Below are positions 35,512 to 46,519 of a stretch of 64,000 nt of DNA, in pieces (position 1 is the first letter of the stretch; the number at the start of each line of letters is the position of its first letter). The DNA lies in the NCBI RefSeq assembly GCF_937616625.2, contig NC_065575.1:6641501-6705500 (forward strand), read 5' to 3'. The position numbers and the translations under genes are program-made. A model generated the notes under the pieces. That model was given only the letters and a program-made list of their open reading frames with translations. It was not told where the DNA came from and searched no databases. Origin of the DNA: Mercurialis annua (Eukaryota; Streptophyta; Magnoliopsida; Malpighiales; Euphorbiaceae).

Positions 35512-37224
35512 ATGCAAGAGTCATAGGTGAAAGTGAGCATGTGTTATCATAACTGTCAAAACAGCTTTTTCATCAGATACAAATTCTGCTGTACACATAC
35601 ATTCGAGTCACCATGATGCCGATAGTTTTGGGAAATGATCCACTACGTCACTGCCTTTCCTTCTTCCTCCCAACCAACAATATAAAATCATTTTCAACAA
35701 TACTCTCTATTTTAAAGAGTATTTTTAATTAATTAAAAAATATTTTTAATAATAAAAAGTGTAAATTAAAATTATATCTAATGAACTCTTTATATTTATT
35801 TATTTTTTTAATTATTTAAATTTTCCTCTTTTTTTAATTAACCTATTTCAATAAAGATTAAACATAAATTTTGTAGATTGAAATTGAAATTTTTTTAACG
35901 GATCTTATATCAACAGACTTTGAAAGGAATAGATCAAAGTGATGAATAAAAAAGTTATTCTGATTCGAGAACCAAAGCTAATATCTCAAAGTTGTATTCG
36001 GATCTTTGTAAAAAAATTTGATTTTCAGATCCTTTTAAGGGACTGGAGGAACAAAAAAACTATAAATAAAAGAATTGAAAAAAACTAAAAAAAAATCTTA
36101 AAATTGAAAATTAAGTAAACAAAGAAACAAGAAAAAAATAGCAGTATAAATTTTTTTCAAACAAAAATAATATACTACAAAAATCTTTAAACGGGTTTAG
36201 CCAAAAAAAATACTAATTTCCACCAATGAATTATACAAATCCAAATTTGAGCGTAAAAGAGCTTAATTATTAAGTATCATTTCGAGGTCCAACGCGATTC
36301 AGGTTACTCAAATAAAGTCAAATTTAAGGTTGAACTCGATTTGAATTTAATAAAATTTATTATATTTAATATTATTTTTAAATATAGATAAAAAAATTCA
36401 ACCAATTAAAAAAATAAAAATTTTAAAATGTAAAACATAAATAAAATAAAAATAGATTATTTTTTATGTACATAAAAAATTCATTTTAAATTCACGAATC
36501 TCATAAGTTTTGTTTATTTGATATTCTATTTCAATTCGATATTAAAAAAAAACTTTAAAATTAGAAATTTTATTAATTAACACGAACTTCCAATACATGT
36601 ATTATTATATTTTTGCAGTTAAGGACACCAAACAATATTTATTTGAAAAAATGATGATGAAAATACCGGAATTTATATTATACCTGTGTTTACACCAGTA
36701 ATTTTTTAATAAATAATTATTTGGTGGTTGAAGTTGCAATCTTCTTTATTGCAAGTGGGGGACCAATGTTGCTAAAATTAAAATTTTATATTAAATTTAT
36801 AAAACACGTTAAAATTTGTGATTCTTGAAACAATTAAGCTTAAATTTTTTTTATTAACTAGTTCAAAACTGGATTTTCTTTTAAATTAGGTCTTCAAAAT
36901 AGGGCGGCTCACGGCTCACGGCTCACCTATGAGTGGCTCGGCCATTACACTGCTGGTGAAGAATGATGTATTAGGTAGGGCGGCGGTGCACATGAAAATC
37001 TGCCATCTTTATCATTCAAAAAAGGTTTTTTGTATTTTACCCGTTTGTTTACGATTAGTTAGCTCATTCCAACATTTCTCCACAGAAAAATTATATAATA
37101 TAACTGTTATGCCGTATAATTCATACAACAAATTAATAGTGCGTTATAATATGAAAAAAATTTATAATAAAAAAAATAACTAAAAAATTTCTATCTAAGT
37201 GTTTATTGTTTTGTTATGGCTAAC

Positions 37225-37562
37225 GAGCTGAAAAAATCCCGACCTTTGTTTTAGTTTTCAATTCCACTCCAACGTAGCAATTTTTTCAATTATATCCTAT
37301 TTTAGATTTTTAGTTTTCAATTGCACCTGATACACCAAATTGAGACTAATTTATTTTTTAATTTATTTATTTTCAAGATTTATCTAAAATTTATTTAAGT
37401 TTAAGTACTTGTTTGAATTTGGCCAAGAATTTTAATAACTAATAAAAATTGCTACGTTGGGGTGGATTGAAAACTAAAAATCCGAAATAGGATATAATTG
37501 AAAAAATTGCTACGTCGGGGTGAAATTGAAAATTAAAACAAAGGTCGGGATTTTTTCAGCCC
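37225..37562. mobile_element. Foldback MITE
   Basis: The arms gagctgaaaaaatcccgacc...caattttttcaattatatcc and their complement pair over about 110 bp on each side. No TSD found. Non-coding, and it ends about 220 bp upstream of the galactosidase TATA box. Confidence 0.75.
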
Positions 37563-37784
37563 ATTATCTTTTTGTTATAAAAATAATGTGACAGTTGTAT
37601 GCGATAGACACTCATTACAATAATAGCATTAAAATAATCAAAAAAAAATTATACTTCCCGCCATGGACAACCTCTGTCAATCAACACAAAATACGAGGCA
37701 GGACTTTCCTTCCTTTTAACGGAGTCCCTAAACTGCAATTTATCAACTTTCCAACTCCTTATATTTTAACTTCTTCAAACTCTC

Positions 37785-37792
37785 TATAAATA
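37785..37792 (+). promoter_or_regulatory. TATA box of the raffinose synthase family gene
   Basis: TATAAATA lies 67 bp upstream of the ATG at 37859. This leaves room for a 5' UTR of roughly 30-40 nt, which is pyrimidine- and A-rich. Confidence 0.7.
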
Positions 37793-37858
37793 GCTGCATC
37801 ATTTCACTCACTTTCAATCCAAATCTCCAATCTAAACCACCCCCGTTGAAGAGCAAAG

Positions 37859-40800
37859 ATGACAGTTGGTGCAGGAATTACAGTTGCTGACGGGAATTTA
37901 ACGGTTTTAGGGAACACAGTTTTACAAAATGTTCATCATAATATTGAGATCACACCAGTACAAGGTGACGCTTTTATCAATGGAGCTTTTCTTGGTGTTC
38001 AATCTGATCAACTTGGTTGCCGTAGAGTCTTTCCTGTTGGCAAGCTAGAGTATGTTCTTTTTTTTTTCTTCATTTTGTTAGTTAGATTTAGTGTTTTTGT
38101 GATGAGGGTAGGTGTTAAAAATTTGGATTCTTGGTTTGTTTTTGCAGGGGATTGCGGTTTATGTGTGTTTTTCGGTTTAAGTTATGGTGGATGACTCAAA
38201 GAATGGGGAGTTGTGGACAGGATATACCTTTTGAGACTCAGTTCTTGATTGTTGAAACGAGAGATGGGTCTAATTTTGATGATGTGAATGAGCAGTCTGC
38301 AGTTTATACAGTGTTTTTGCCCATTCTTGAAGGGGATTTTCGGGCTGTTCTTCAAGGGAATGAGCGAAATGAGCTCGAAATTTGCTTGGAAAGTGGTATG
38401 AATGTGTATATACACTCAATTTGATGATTTAATTTATGAAAAGATCTTGGTTGTTTTAGAGCTAATTAAAGTTGGTTTGGTATTACAGGAGATCCTGATG
38501 TACAGGAATTCGAGGGAAGTCGGTTGGTTTTTATGACTGTAGGATCAGATCCTTTTGATGTAATCACAAATGCTGTCAAGTAAGTCTCTATATCACTATC
38601 TGTTGTATTTTTCATCATTATATATGCAGTTTTGCAAGTAAATCGACTTTAAGCGTGGCCAATTCCGCTCGATTGAATCAATTGAGATTAACCTGCAGGC
38701 GGTGAATGGTTATCTCTTTTCGTGATTCACAATTGGCAACCATTTAACTGGCAGATTCTCCTGCAATATTCGATTTTAAGATCATTAGGGCATTTTAGAT
38801 CTTATAGCATGTGAAATTTGGTCAGTTTGATTAATGAGAAGCATATAATTTAAGGGCTCATAATATGTTTTTTGTTCTTATTGCTAGTTTTATCATTTAA
38901 AAGTTGACTAAGGTAGGCTGTTTCTGCTTCTGCATCAGCTTATTTGATTGTACTAACTTGAATTTGTATTATTCACAGGACTGTAGAGAGACACTTGCAA
39001 ACATTCTCCCATCGGGAGAGAAAAAAGGTAATTCGTAATATCTTTTAAATTTTGTTCGGTGCCGTCTTCTTAAGATTTCTGTTGGTAAATTATTAGCGTT
39101 CATTTTGATTGAAATTACACTTTGTTGTATAGATGCCAGATATGCTGAATTGGTTTGGTTGGTGCACTTGGGATGCTTTTTACACCGATGTTACAGCCGA
39201 AGGCGTAAAACAAGGATTAGAAAGGTATTTATGTGTTCTTTGCAGCTTCAAATACTTGCTTTCAAGCATTCTATGAGATTTATTGGTGGCGCACGAAACT
39301 TCTCGAATCCTACTTTTTTTGTCATTTTGTTTATGTTTTGAGAAATGTTTTTGAAGTTCTGAAGCTCAAACGATTCTAGTCTATTTTTATAAAGAAACAT
39401 TGTTTCGGCGTTGACGTTATTTCATTCCAGCGTTTCCGTTTATGTATTATATAGGTGCTAATGAGTTGTCCTTGCAGCTTAGAGAAAGGTGGCATCTCTC
39501 CTAAGTTTGTTATAATCGACGACGGGTGGCAATCGGTCGGTATGGATACCACTAGTATCGAGACCAAAGCCGATAATACAGCCAAGTAAAGTTTTGAACA
39601 CAAGTTTTGTATTTATACTTTTATCATTTTCCACTGGCTAATAATTATTTCGTTTCTTGCCCGTTTTCGTGTTCCTTCAGCTTTTCAAACAGATTAACAG
39701 ATATCAAAGAAAACCACAAGTTCCAGAAAAATGGCAGAGAAGGCCACAAAGTAGAGGATCCAGCTTTGGGACTTCGCCACATCGTCACCGATATAAAAGA
39801 ACATCATCATTTGAAGTATGGTTTTGTTATTGAAAATATAAACCAATTTTTAGGTAGTAAAAAAGAATCTCACAAGTACTTATGTGGATAACCTTTTGTA
39901 ATATTATATTTAGGTACGTTTATGTCTGGCACGCGATTACCGGATACTGGGGTGGCGTAAGATCCGGTATAACTGAAATGGAGCAGTATGAATCGAAAAT
40001 GGCTTACCCAATTTCATCTCCTGGAGTTCAGCTAAATGAGGATTGTGGTGCTCTACAGAGTATCACGAAGAACGGGCTAGGACTTGTGAACCCTGAGAAG
40101 GTCTTTAACTTTTATAACGAACTTCACTCGTATCTTGCATCTGCCGGAATCAATGGTGTCAAGGTTGACGTCCAAAACATTCTTGAAACTCTTGGAGCTG
40201 GCCATGGTGGAAGGGTTAAACTTGCTAGGAAATACCATCAAGCATTAGAGGCTTCAATTGCTCGAAACTTTAGCGACAACGGAATCATTTCTTGTATGAG
40301 TCACAATACTGATGGTTTGTACAGGTAATATCTCTCTCGAAACTTATAATCTATGCTTCACGGAAACATAAACACTGAAATAGAAATTGGTGAAAACAAA
40401 GTGCCGAAACCATATTTTTTACAACATTGTTAATAACTCATAGATATGATTGGTATATTTGTGGTTGATTTATGTTTTTTTTTTATCTATAGTGCAAAAA
40501 GAACTGCGGTTATAAGGGCATCGGATGATTTTTGGCCGAGAGACCCAGCATCACACACAATTCATATTGCATCGGTTGCTTACAATACCATTTTTCTTGG
40601 AGAATTTATGCAACCAGATTGGGATATGTTCCATGTAAGTAAAGAAATTTGATTTATCATTTTTGTTTGATTTGACAAGATATTCAACTCATTGAAGGGC
40701 AACATTAATTCACATTGTTTCTCATGACAGAGCTTACACCCAATGGCTGAATACCATGGAGCAGCACGAGCAGTCGGGGGATGTGCAATTTATGTCAGGT

Positions 40801-41995
40801 AGAGTTTCTTTTTCTATGAACATATTGCTAATTAATTTCCTTTCTAGTAGATAAATAAAAGGCGATGTTTCTCGTATTTATTATTTGCATCTATAATATT
40901 GTACTAGTGATAAGCCTGGACAACATGACTTTGATCTATTGAAGAAGCTTGTACTTCCGGATGGCTCTATATTGAGGGCTAAACTTCCTGGAAGACCTAC
41001 AAGAGATTGCTTATTCTCTGATCCTGCCCGAGACGGAAAAAGGTATTAATTATAATATATCCGGGATCTAGTTTGTCGTCTTTAGTCCTATTTTCTTAAA
41101 AAGAAAATACTCTTCATGTTGCAGTCTTCTGAAGATATGGAATTTGAATGATTTCAACGGAGTCGTAGGGGTATTCAATTGCCAAGGAGCTGGATGGTGT
41201 CGGGTTGGAAAGACGAATCTTATCCACGATGAAAAGCCTGCCACAATTACCGGCTATATTAGAGCTAAAGATGTTGATTATTTGCCTAAAGTTGCTGACG
41301 ATGGATGGACTGGGGATAGCATTCTGTACTCTCATCTTGGTGGTATGTTTCTTTTCGTTGTTGTGCATTCCGTTCAAATCAAACCAAACCAGAAATTTAT
41401 TTTTATCAAACCCGACCAAACTGATTTTACTAGGTACTTAAGGATTTCAAACCAAATGGAATTAGTCGGTTAAGTTTTGTTGTTTTGGTAGTATTTTTTT
41501 GGGTTCAGTTCGTTATTTGGTTTGTTTTGGTTTTGTATATCTTGGTTATATATTCTTCTGCATTGGTTTAGCTTTTGCACATTTTCGTAGCTTGATTTTT
41601 CGCAACTCTGAAATGCAGGAGAGGTAATTTATCTCCCAAAAGTTGCAACTGTGCCAATCACCTTGAAGTCTCGAGAATACGAAGTTTTCACAGTCGTGCC
41701 CGTGAAGGAATTATCCACCGGGACTAAATTTGCTCCGATTGGTCTGGTCAAGATGTTCAATTCAGGTGGTGCTATTAAAGAGTTGAAATATGATTCTGAA
41801 TTAAGTTCCACAGTTTGCATCAAAGTTCGAGGATGTGGCATGTTCGGAGCATATTCATCATCTCGACCTAAAACGATTAAAGTTGATTCCGAGAAGGTGG
41901 ATTTCGTTTACCAAGAAAGGACTGGTTTGATCAGTATTAAATTGAGAGTTCCTGAGGAAGAATTGTACCTCTGGAACATAACTATTGAAGTATAG
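37859..41995 (+). CDS. Raffinose synthase / alkaline alpha-galactosidase family protein (GH36, SIP1/RFS type)
   Basis: Thirteen exons: 37859-38049, 38148-38395, 38489-38579, 38979-39027, 39133-39224, 39478-39585, 39681-39815, 39914-40324, 40493-40634, 40731-40798, 40908-41042, 41125-41342, 41619-41995. All introns are GT-AG and the frame closes to 754 codons plus stop, the usual length for the family. It contains the family blocks [50 protein letters not shown] (nucleophile Asp390) and [10 protein letters not shown] (acid/base Asp453 or 454). Family members transfer galactose from galactinol to sucrose, or hydrolyse alpha-galactosides at neutral-alkaline pH in the cytosol. The start [14 protein letters not shown] and length place it nearest Arabidopsis RFS1-type (seed imbibition) proteins, which behave more often as alpha-galactosidases than true raffinose synthases. 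Enzyme specificity is not provable from sequence. No signal peptide. One change from common forms is [10 protein letters not shown], where a G-P-x-Y-V-S loop is usual. Confidence 0.95.
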
Positions 41996-42175
41996 AGGAT
42001 GGTGATCATTATTCTTTACTATTGATTCCGCATACGCGTCTCTCTCGACCGCTCACATTACTCTAGAGATTGAGCAAGAGAAATGTTGGTATGTGGAGAT
42101 TTATCCTGCAGATCTTTTATAAGTCTGCATATTATCTCTTTAGATGATGAAATAATATTGTAAGCAATGCCATGT
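41996..42175 (+). other. Probable 3' UTR of the raffinose synthase family gene
   Basis: It contains attgattccgcatacgcgtctctc, tgtggagattta-cctgcagatctttt and gatgaaataatattgtaa, a possible far-upstream/near-upstream poly(A) region. A diverged second copy lies at 44597-44775. Confidence 0.6.
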
Positions 42176-42179
42176 AATG

Positions 42180-42213
42180 TACAAGTTCAGAGGTCAAACT
42201 ATGTATTAAGCCA
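42180..42213 (+). mobile_element. Terminal fragment of the 338-bp foldback MITE
   Basis: acaagttcag-ggtcaaactatgtattaagcc equals the right end of the MITEs at 11464 and 42403. The rest of this copy is missing. It abuts the hairpin MITE that follows. Confidence 0.75.
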
Positions 42214-42216
42214 TTA

Positions 42217-42754
42217 GGATTCCCTCATATTCATTTGAACATGAGAGGTCATGTTCATTAAATCTACACCATTCATTACAAAATGAATGGTGTAGTTTGA
42301 AAAAGTCCAAATTTAGTTAAATTAATCTGCACCATCCATTTTATAATCAATGGTGTAGATTAGTGAACATGACCCATCATGTTCAAATGAACATGAGGGA
42401 ATGGCTTAATACATAGTTTGACCTCTGAACTTGTACCCTTTTACCCATCTAACTCCTAAACTTAACGTCTCACCTATCGAACCTATGAACTTGTTAAATA
42501 ATCCGATTTGACCCCTGAACTTGATAAATATGCAAATATTGAACCCTTCGTGTCCACCTGTCACTTGAAACGTTCTAGAAGAAATTGTGTACGGAGGGGT
42601 TCAATGTTTACGTATTTATCAACTTCGGGGGTCAAATCGGGTTATTTAACAAGTTCAGGCGTTCAATAGGTGAAACGTTAAGTTTGGAGGTTAGATGGGT
42701 AAAAGGGTACAAGTTCAGGGGTCAAACTATGTATTAAGCCATGAGGGAATCCCA
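42217..42754. mobile_element. Hairpin MITE (ATTCCCTCAT ends) interrupted by a second MITE
   Basis: The left arm aggattccctcat-ttcatttgaacatga pairs with tgttcaaatgaacatgagggaat before the insertion. Inner arms tctacaccattcat and aatggtgtagatt also pair. The terminal atgagggaat is present twice because the 42403-42740 MITE duplicated it on insertion. Without the insertion the element is about 190 bp. Confidence 0.8.
42403..42740. mobile_element. Foldback MITE of Mutator type, 338 bp, copy 2
   Basis: Exactly the same length as the copy at 11464. It begins GGCTTAATACATAGTTTGAC and ends CTATGTATTAAGCC. The target duplication ATGAGGGAAT is a perfect 10 bp (42393-42402 and 42741-42750), inside another MITE. 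Confidence 0.95.
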
Positions 42755-43280
42755 ATCCATTTGAAGAGTTTTGTTTTATTATTTACTTTTATTAATTATG
42801 ACATAAAATATATTTTAAAAAAGTAATTTTAAATTTAATAAATGAAGGTTTAAATCCATTGCATTTAAAAAAAATTAATTATGAAATTAAAATGTAAATA
42901 GTCTAATTTATTTCTAATATTTAGTATATTGTATATTTGAATATTTCTAATGTTTAATATATTTTATTAATGTGTAAGAAGTTATAAATTTAAAGAGTTT
43001 TTGCATACATCATTAATGTTATAAATTATAAAATCAATTATTATTTCAAATTAGTTATAAATTTAATTAATTATAAGTTTTTAAAATTATTTATTATGAA
43101 ATCTTAAAAGTCTTTAATACCAATGATACATACAGGGGTGGTATAAAGTTACCAAAGAAACCAATGATTGATAAACATTAGATAGTATAGAAACTTAAGA
43201 ATAGATAAACATACATATATTCTAAATAAGTGATTTCAAGTGTTTATTTCCTATGCTATCTTCAAGTATTGTAACAACTG
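42755..43280. other. Intergenic AT-rich DNA
   Basis: No ORF or repeat structure that I can support. Confidence 0.5.
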
Positions 43281-43975
43281 ATGACCCTGAATTCATTGAC
43301 ATTTTTTATGCTTTTCTTCTTGATTAAACATCACCAGAAGAAGGGGAATTATCCCTCTTGTACGCCCTTCTAAAGTCACACCAATTTGTTTGTCTTGGCG
43401 AATTGAAAGAGCCGTTGCCATATTTGGTTGAGTCGAGATGTCCGTAAAGATTGTTGGTGGATTCCAAGTATAAGTTTGCTCTGGGATGAGGGTGGTGTTA
43501 GTGAGACTTTGTTCAGCAACAACATTACGTGAGTAGATTTGAATAAGGGGAAGCGACATGTTGTTTTTTTTTTTGATAATTTGAGAAGGGGGAGCGTTTG
43601 TGGAAGGAATCGAACCCACGACCTAACAGTTTGTTGCTTAGCGCTTATACCACGACATGTTGTTGATTGTTCAGTATGGCAGTGGCAGGATTTTTTCCCT
43701 CAAGGACCAATTTTTCCGGCCAGTTGGTAGCCCACGAATGGATACATCATACCGTTGTACATAAACTGAATTTGCTATCTCATCATATTAACAATCGCGA
43801 CAAGAGGCTTCTTCATGGCCAAAAATGCTAAATAAAAACAGAGAAAGAGGTAATTTTTCACACCTAAAATTAACCTTGATGTGTTGAGTTGGTGCCAAGA
43901 TAATTGTACTTCCTCTTGGTAAAGGCGTGTAGAGATCAATTTTGACATTTCATTTAACCAGAATACCTGGTTGTT
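43281..43975 (-). pseudogene. Decayed coding remnant of unknown family, split by a SINE
   Basis: The minus strand downstream of the SINE (43293-43553) stays open for about 87 codons, with a protein-like stretch including YTWNPPTIFTDISTQPNM and GVTLEGRTRGIIPLLL. Upstream of the SINE, frames shift and stop, but ordered pieces remain (DLYTPLPRGSTIILAPTQHIK; MMYPFVGYQLAG). An apparent start MGSIPSTNAPPSQ comes from the inserted SINE, not from the protein. I do not recognise the family. Retroelement-type ORFs and a lost plant gene are both possible. Confidence 0.5.
43566..43652 (-). mobile_element. Short tRNA-derived SINE with a 12-bp TSD
   Basis: On the minus strand: a box A-like GGTATAAGCGC, then box B GGGTTCGATTCC, then a CTCCCCCTTCTC-type body and an A11 tail. 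The direct repeats CGACATGTTGTT at 43554-43565 and 43653-43664 are perfect, as expected from LINE-mediated insertion. At 87 bp it is very short for a plant SINE. Confidence 0.8.
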
Positions 43976-44596
43976 TTAAGATAATATATACTGATGTATA
44001 AAAATCATTACCCATATGTTGTCCGATTTCTCGACCAACCTTTAACCGAATTATAAACCACCCATATTGGAGATGAAAGTTAATTGAAAACGGTTTTCTA
44101 AAGTGAAAGAAATTGACCGTTTTTTTTTTGGAAACTGCCCTGCCATTTGGAGAAGCGGGTATCAGTTTCCGTCGATTAACGATCATCCTTATTCAAACAA
44201 CGCAAATTCAATACCGAACTACAGAATCAAAAGAAATTACAGCAACACAGACAAAAAATTAACACCAAACAAAAAACACAAACAGTACTCGTAAAGAAAA
44301 AAATTAACAACAAACAATTTTATTACAGTTGGATATTACTTTTTCGCCTCCTATATGGATATGAATTTGATTAGTCGAGTTTCTTTAACAAACTGTAATA
44401 CAAAAGATATTAAACAAACTGTAATACAAAATAAATGTGATGGAAAATTGAATTTAGATATAGAATCATGTAAGTCTATCCTCTTCCATTTGTTAATGTA
44501 GGTAAAAAGTGTGTTTTATGGGTAATTACTTTGTTTGATTAGATTGTTGTACTTCTACAACATAGTAACAGAAGCATTCAGAATGAAAAACATTAT
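43976..44596. other. Intergenic, no gene supported
   Basis: Weak overlapping ORFs occur on both strands at 43950-44294, with no recognisable domain. A short direct repeat aaacaaactgtaatacaaaa-at occurs near 44388 and 44413. Confidence 0.5.
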
Positions 44597-44775
44597 TCTT
44601 TAGGATTGATTCCGACTGCACGTCTCTCTCTCCCGTTCTCATTTTTTTGATTCTGACTGCACGTCCCTCGCTCTCGCTCCCATTTCTCTAGATGTGGAGA
44701 TTTACACTGCAGATCTTTTTTAAAGTTTGTAAATTTTCTGTTTACGTGATAAAATAAAATTGTAATGGCATAAAA
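44597..44775 (+). pseudogene. Relic of the raffinose synthase family gene 3' UTR
   Basis: tattctttaggattgattccg, cacgtctctctc, tctagatgtggagattta-actgcagatcttttt-aaagt and gataaaataaaattgtaa follow the same order as 41996-42175. The coding part of this second copy is absent. Either a tandem duplicate lost its exons or only the 3' end was copied. Confidence 0.75.
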
Positions 44776-44779
44776 ATTA

Positions 44780-45715
44780 TCAAATTTTTTAGTTTCCTCT
44801 AATATTTCATGTTCAACTAATGTTTTTCAACTAAAATATTTTAAAGCAAAATTTTGTTCCGCCTAATATGCATTTAAGCTATAATCATGGATGTGCTGCT
44901 CATATATATAATACTAAAAACATGCCATGGATGTGAAATTTTTAACAGCATTTTTTTCATGAATAAAAAAAACACATTACTCACTCTGGAAAGCAACTTG
45001 TACAATTTAATTTTTTGGTAATGGAGATGATTTGTTATGAATATAAGAAAATCTTTTTCACTTAAATATAAAATATTGTTTTATTTCATTAAGTAAACTC
45101 ATAATTAAACAAAATAAAAAATAAAAATATTTTTTAAAAAATATATTAAAAATATTTTTTTTATTTTAAGTATATTTTTTAAAATTTTAAAATAACTTTT
45201 TTAATAATTATATATTTATTATTTATTATTAAAAAAATTTGTTAAATTTTAATTCCTATTCGCAAAAGTTCATTCCCATGAGGTAAGGGGGGATGGATGA
45301 TTTCAATTAAAGGAGTAATCACATTTCCAATTCCTAGTGTAATTTGACAAAACAAACACAAACAATGGGAATCATTCCAATTCCTATTCTCATCTATTTT
45401 TGGCGAACCAAACGGCCTTACTTTTAATCAAATATCAGAGTTATTCATGTGCTTTAATATGTTCTTTAGGATTGATTAAGTGCTATAAGCTATCATGCTT
45501 GTATAAATATACTGTAATCAAGAAAACAGAATTGCTACTTCATGAAATACCTATCAGTTAAATTAGAAATTTAAAGTATTTATTTTAAGTAAATATTAAT
45601 ATTTGATAATAGAATTAAATTAAAATTAAAAATTAATTGAAAAACTCGAATTACTATTCTTTTATAAAAAAATTGAGGTGTTTTGGTTGCTCCAATTCAG
45701 CATCACCAGTATCAA
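44780..45715 (+). repeat. Diverged copy of the region downstream of the subtilase gene
   Basis: It is colinear with about 53985-54775: cctctaat-tttcatgttca, ttaaagcaaaatt, atgcatttaag, catgccatggatgtgaaat, tcatgaataaaaa, then caagaaaacagaattgctacttcatgaaat and ttgctccaattca. Indels distinguish the copies, including a SINE present only at 54576-54729. The subtilase coding region itself is not present here. Confidence 0.85.
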
Positions 45716-46122
45716 ATTGTGGTAAGTAAAAACACCGATCCACCAAATCAAATGAACCGAACATATATTTTTCGGAACATTCAATTACAAATTTGGGTTT
45801 GATTGCTTCGATTTTGACAAAAAGTTTGGTTTTTTATTGGTTCAGTTTAAGATTTGGATATCCATATTAACCAAACCAACCAAAAAAAAATCAAAAATTT
45901 GATTTTTTTAATCTTTTTCTTGTTGTTTTTTTCGGTTTAACCAAACCGACCAAATTACCATCCTATTCCATTAGTTTTTTTCTTCTTATTTTATTCAATC
46001 AGTTCGGTTTTTATTTGAGTTTCTAATTCAATCTTTTTAATTTTAAACATTCTATCGACCGATTAATTCAATTTTAGAATTTTTTGTTTAATTTTAACCG
46101 AACCGACCGAATGTTCACCCCT
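45716..46122. mobile_element. hAT-type MITE with 8-bp TSD
   Basis: The TSD AGTATCAA is perfect at 45708-45715 and 46123-46130. The right end is aaccgaccgaatgttcacccct and the left end is its decayed complement. A second occurrence of the same insertion lies at about 55573-55906 in the paralogous subtilase flank. Confidence 0.85.
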
Positions 46123-46464
46123 AGTATCAATAGGCAGCATTGAAAAATTTATTCATTTTTTTTTTTTCACAAAGGCTAAAATTTCCATTAATAATAACGA
46201 AAATTACATGAACGGTTTCTCAACATATTGAGTCAACTATTCTGGAGAAAATGATGAGAGCTGTAAAAATACAGTCATCGACTAGGGCTAAACTAACCAC
46301 CATGGGTTATAGATCATTTTCCAAGCATTTTTGAAGTATTATTAGAAATGAGAGAGAAAAAACCACGGAAAAAGAAGCCACGTAGCTCATTTCTTAAGCC
46401 TCAAACCAGAAAACGCAGCGTTTTAAACTGTTGAAAGCCTATTTGTAAAGAACTATGGTAAATT

Positions 46465-46472
46465 TATATATA
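46465..46472 (+). promoter_or_regulatory. Possible TATA element of COX15
   Basis: TATATATA 48 bp upstream of the ATG at 46520. Short spacing means transcription may start closer or upstream of it. Weak evidence in AT-rich DNA. Confidence 0.3.
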
Positions 46473-46519
46473 TTTGTATCCAAAGGCAAAAACCTCATAA
46501 ACCCATAGAAACCAGAGAG

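Larger units (their letters stand above)
33668..37224. other. AT-rich intergenic DNA with scattered MITE debris
   Basis: No gene supported across about 3.5 kb. It contains a SINE-like piece, a GGTTCGG-type MITE and a short cggctca tandem (36905-36926). At about 34050-34070 the sequence ggggagttaca resembles the 3' end of a plant LTR, with no matching start found. Confidence 0.5.

Noticed and set aside
43584..43652. Possible tRNA gene (GGTTCGATTCC-like box B)
   Set aside because: No acceptor stem or anticodon arm, and an A-tail plus TSD identify a SINE.
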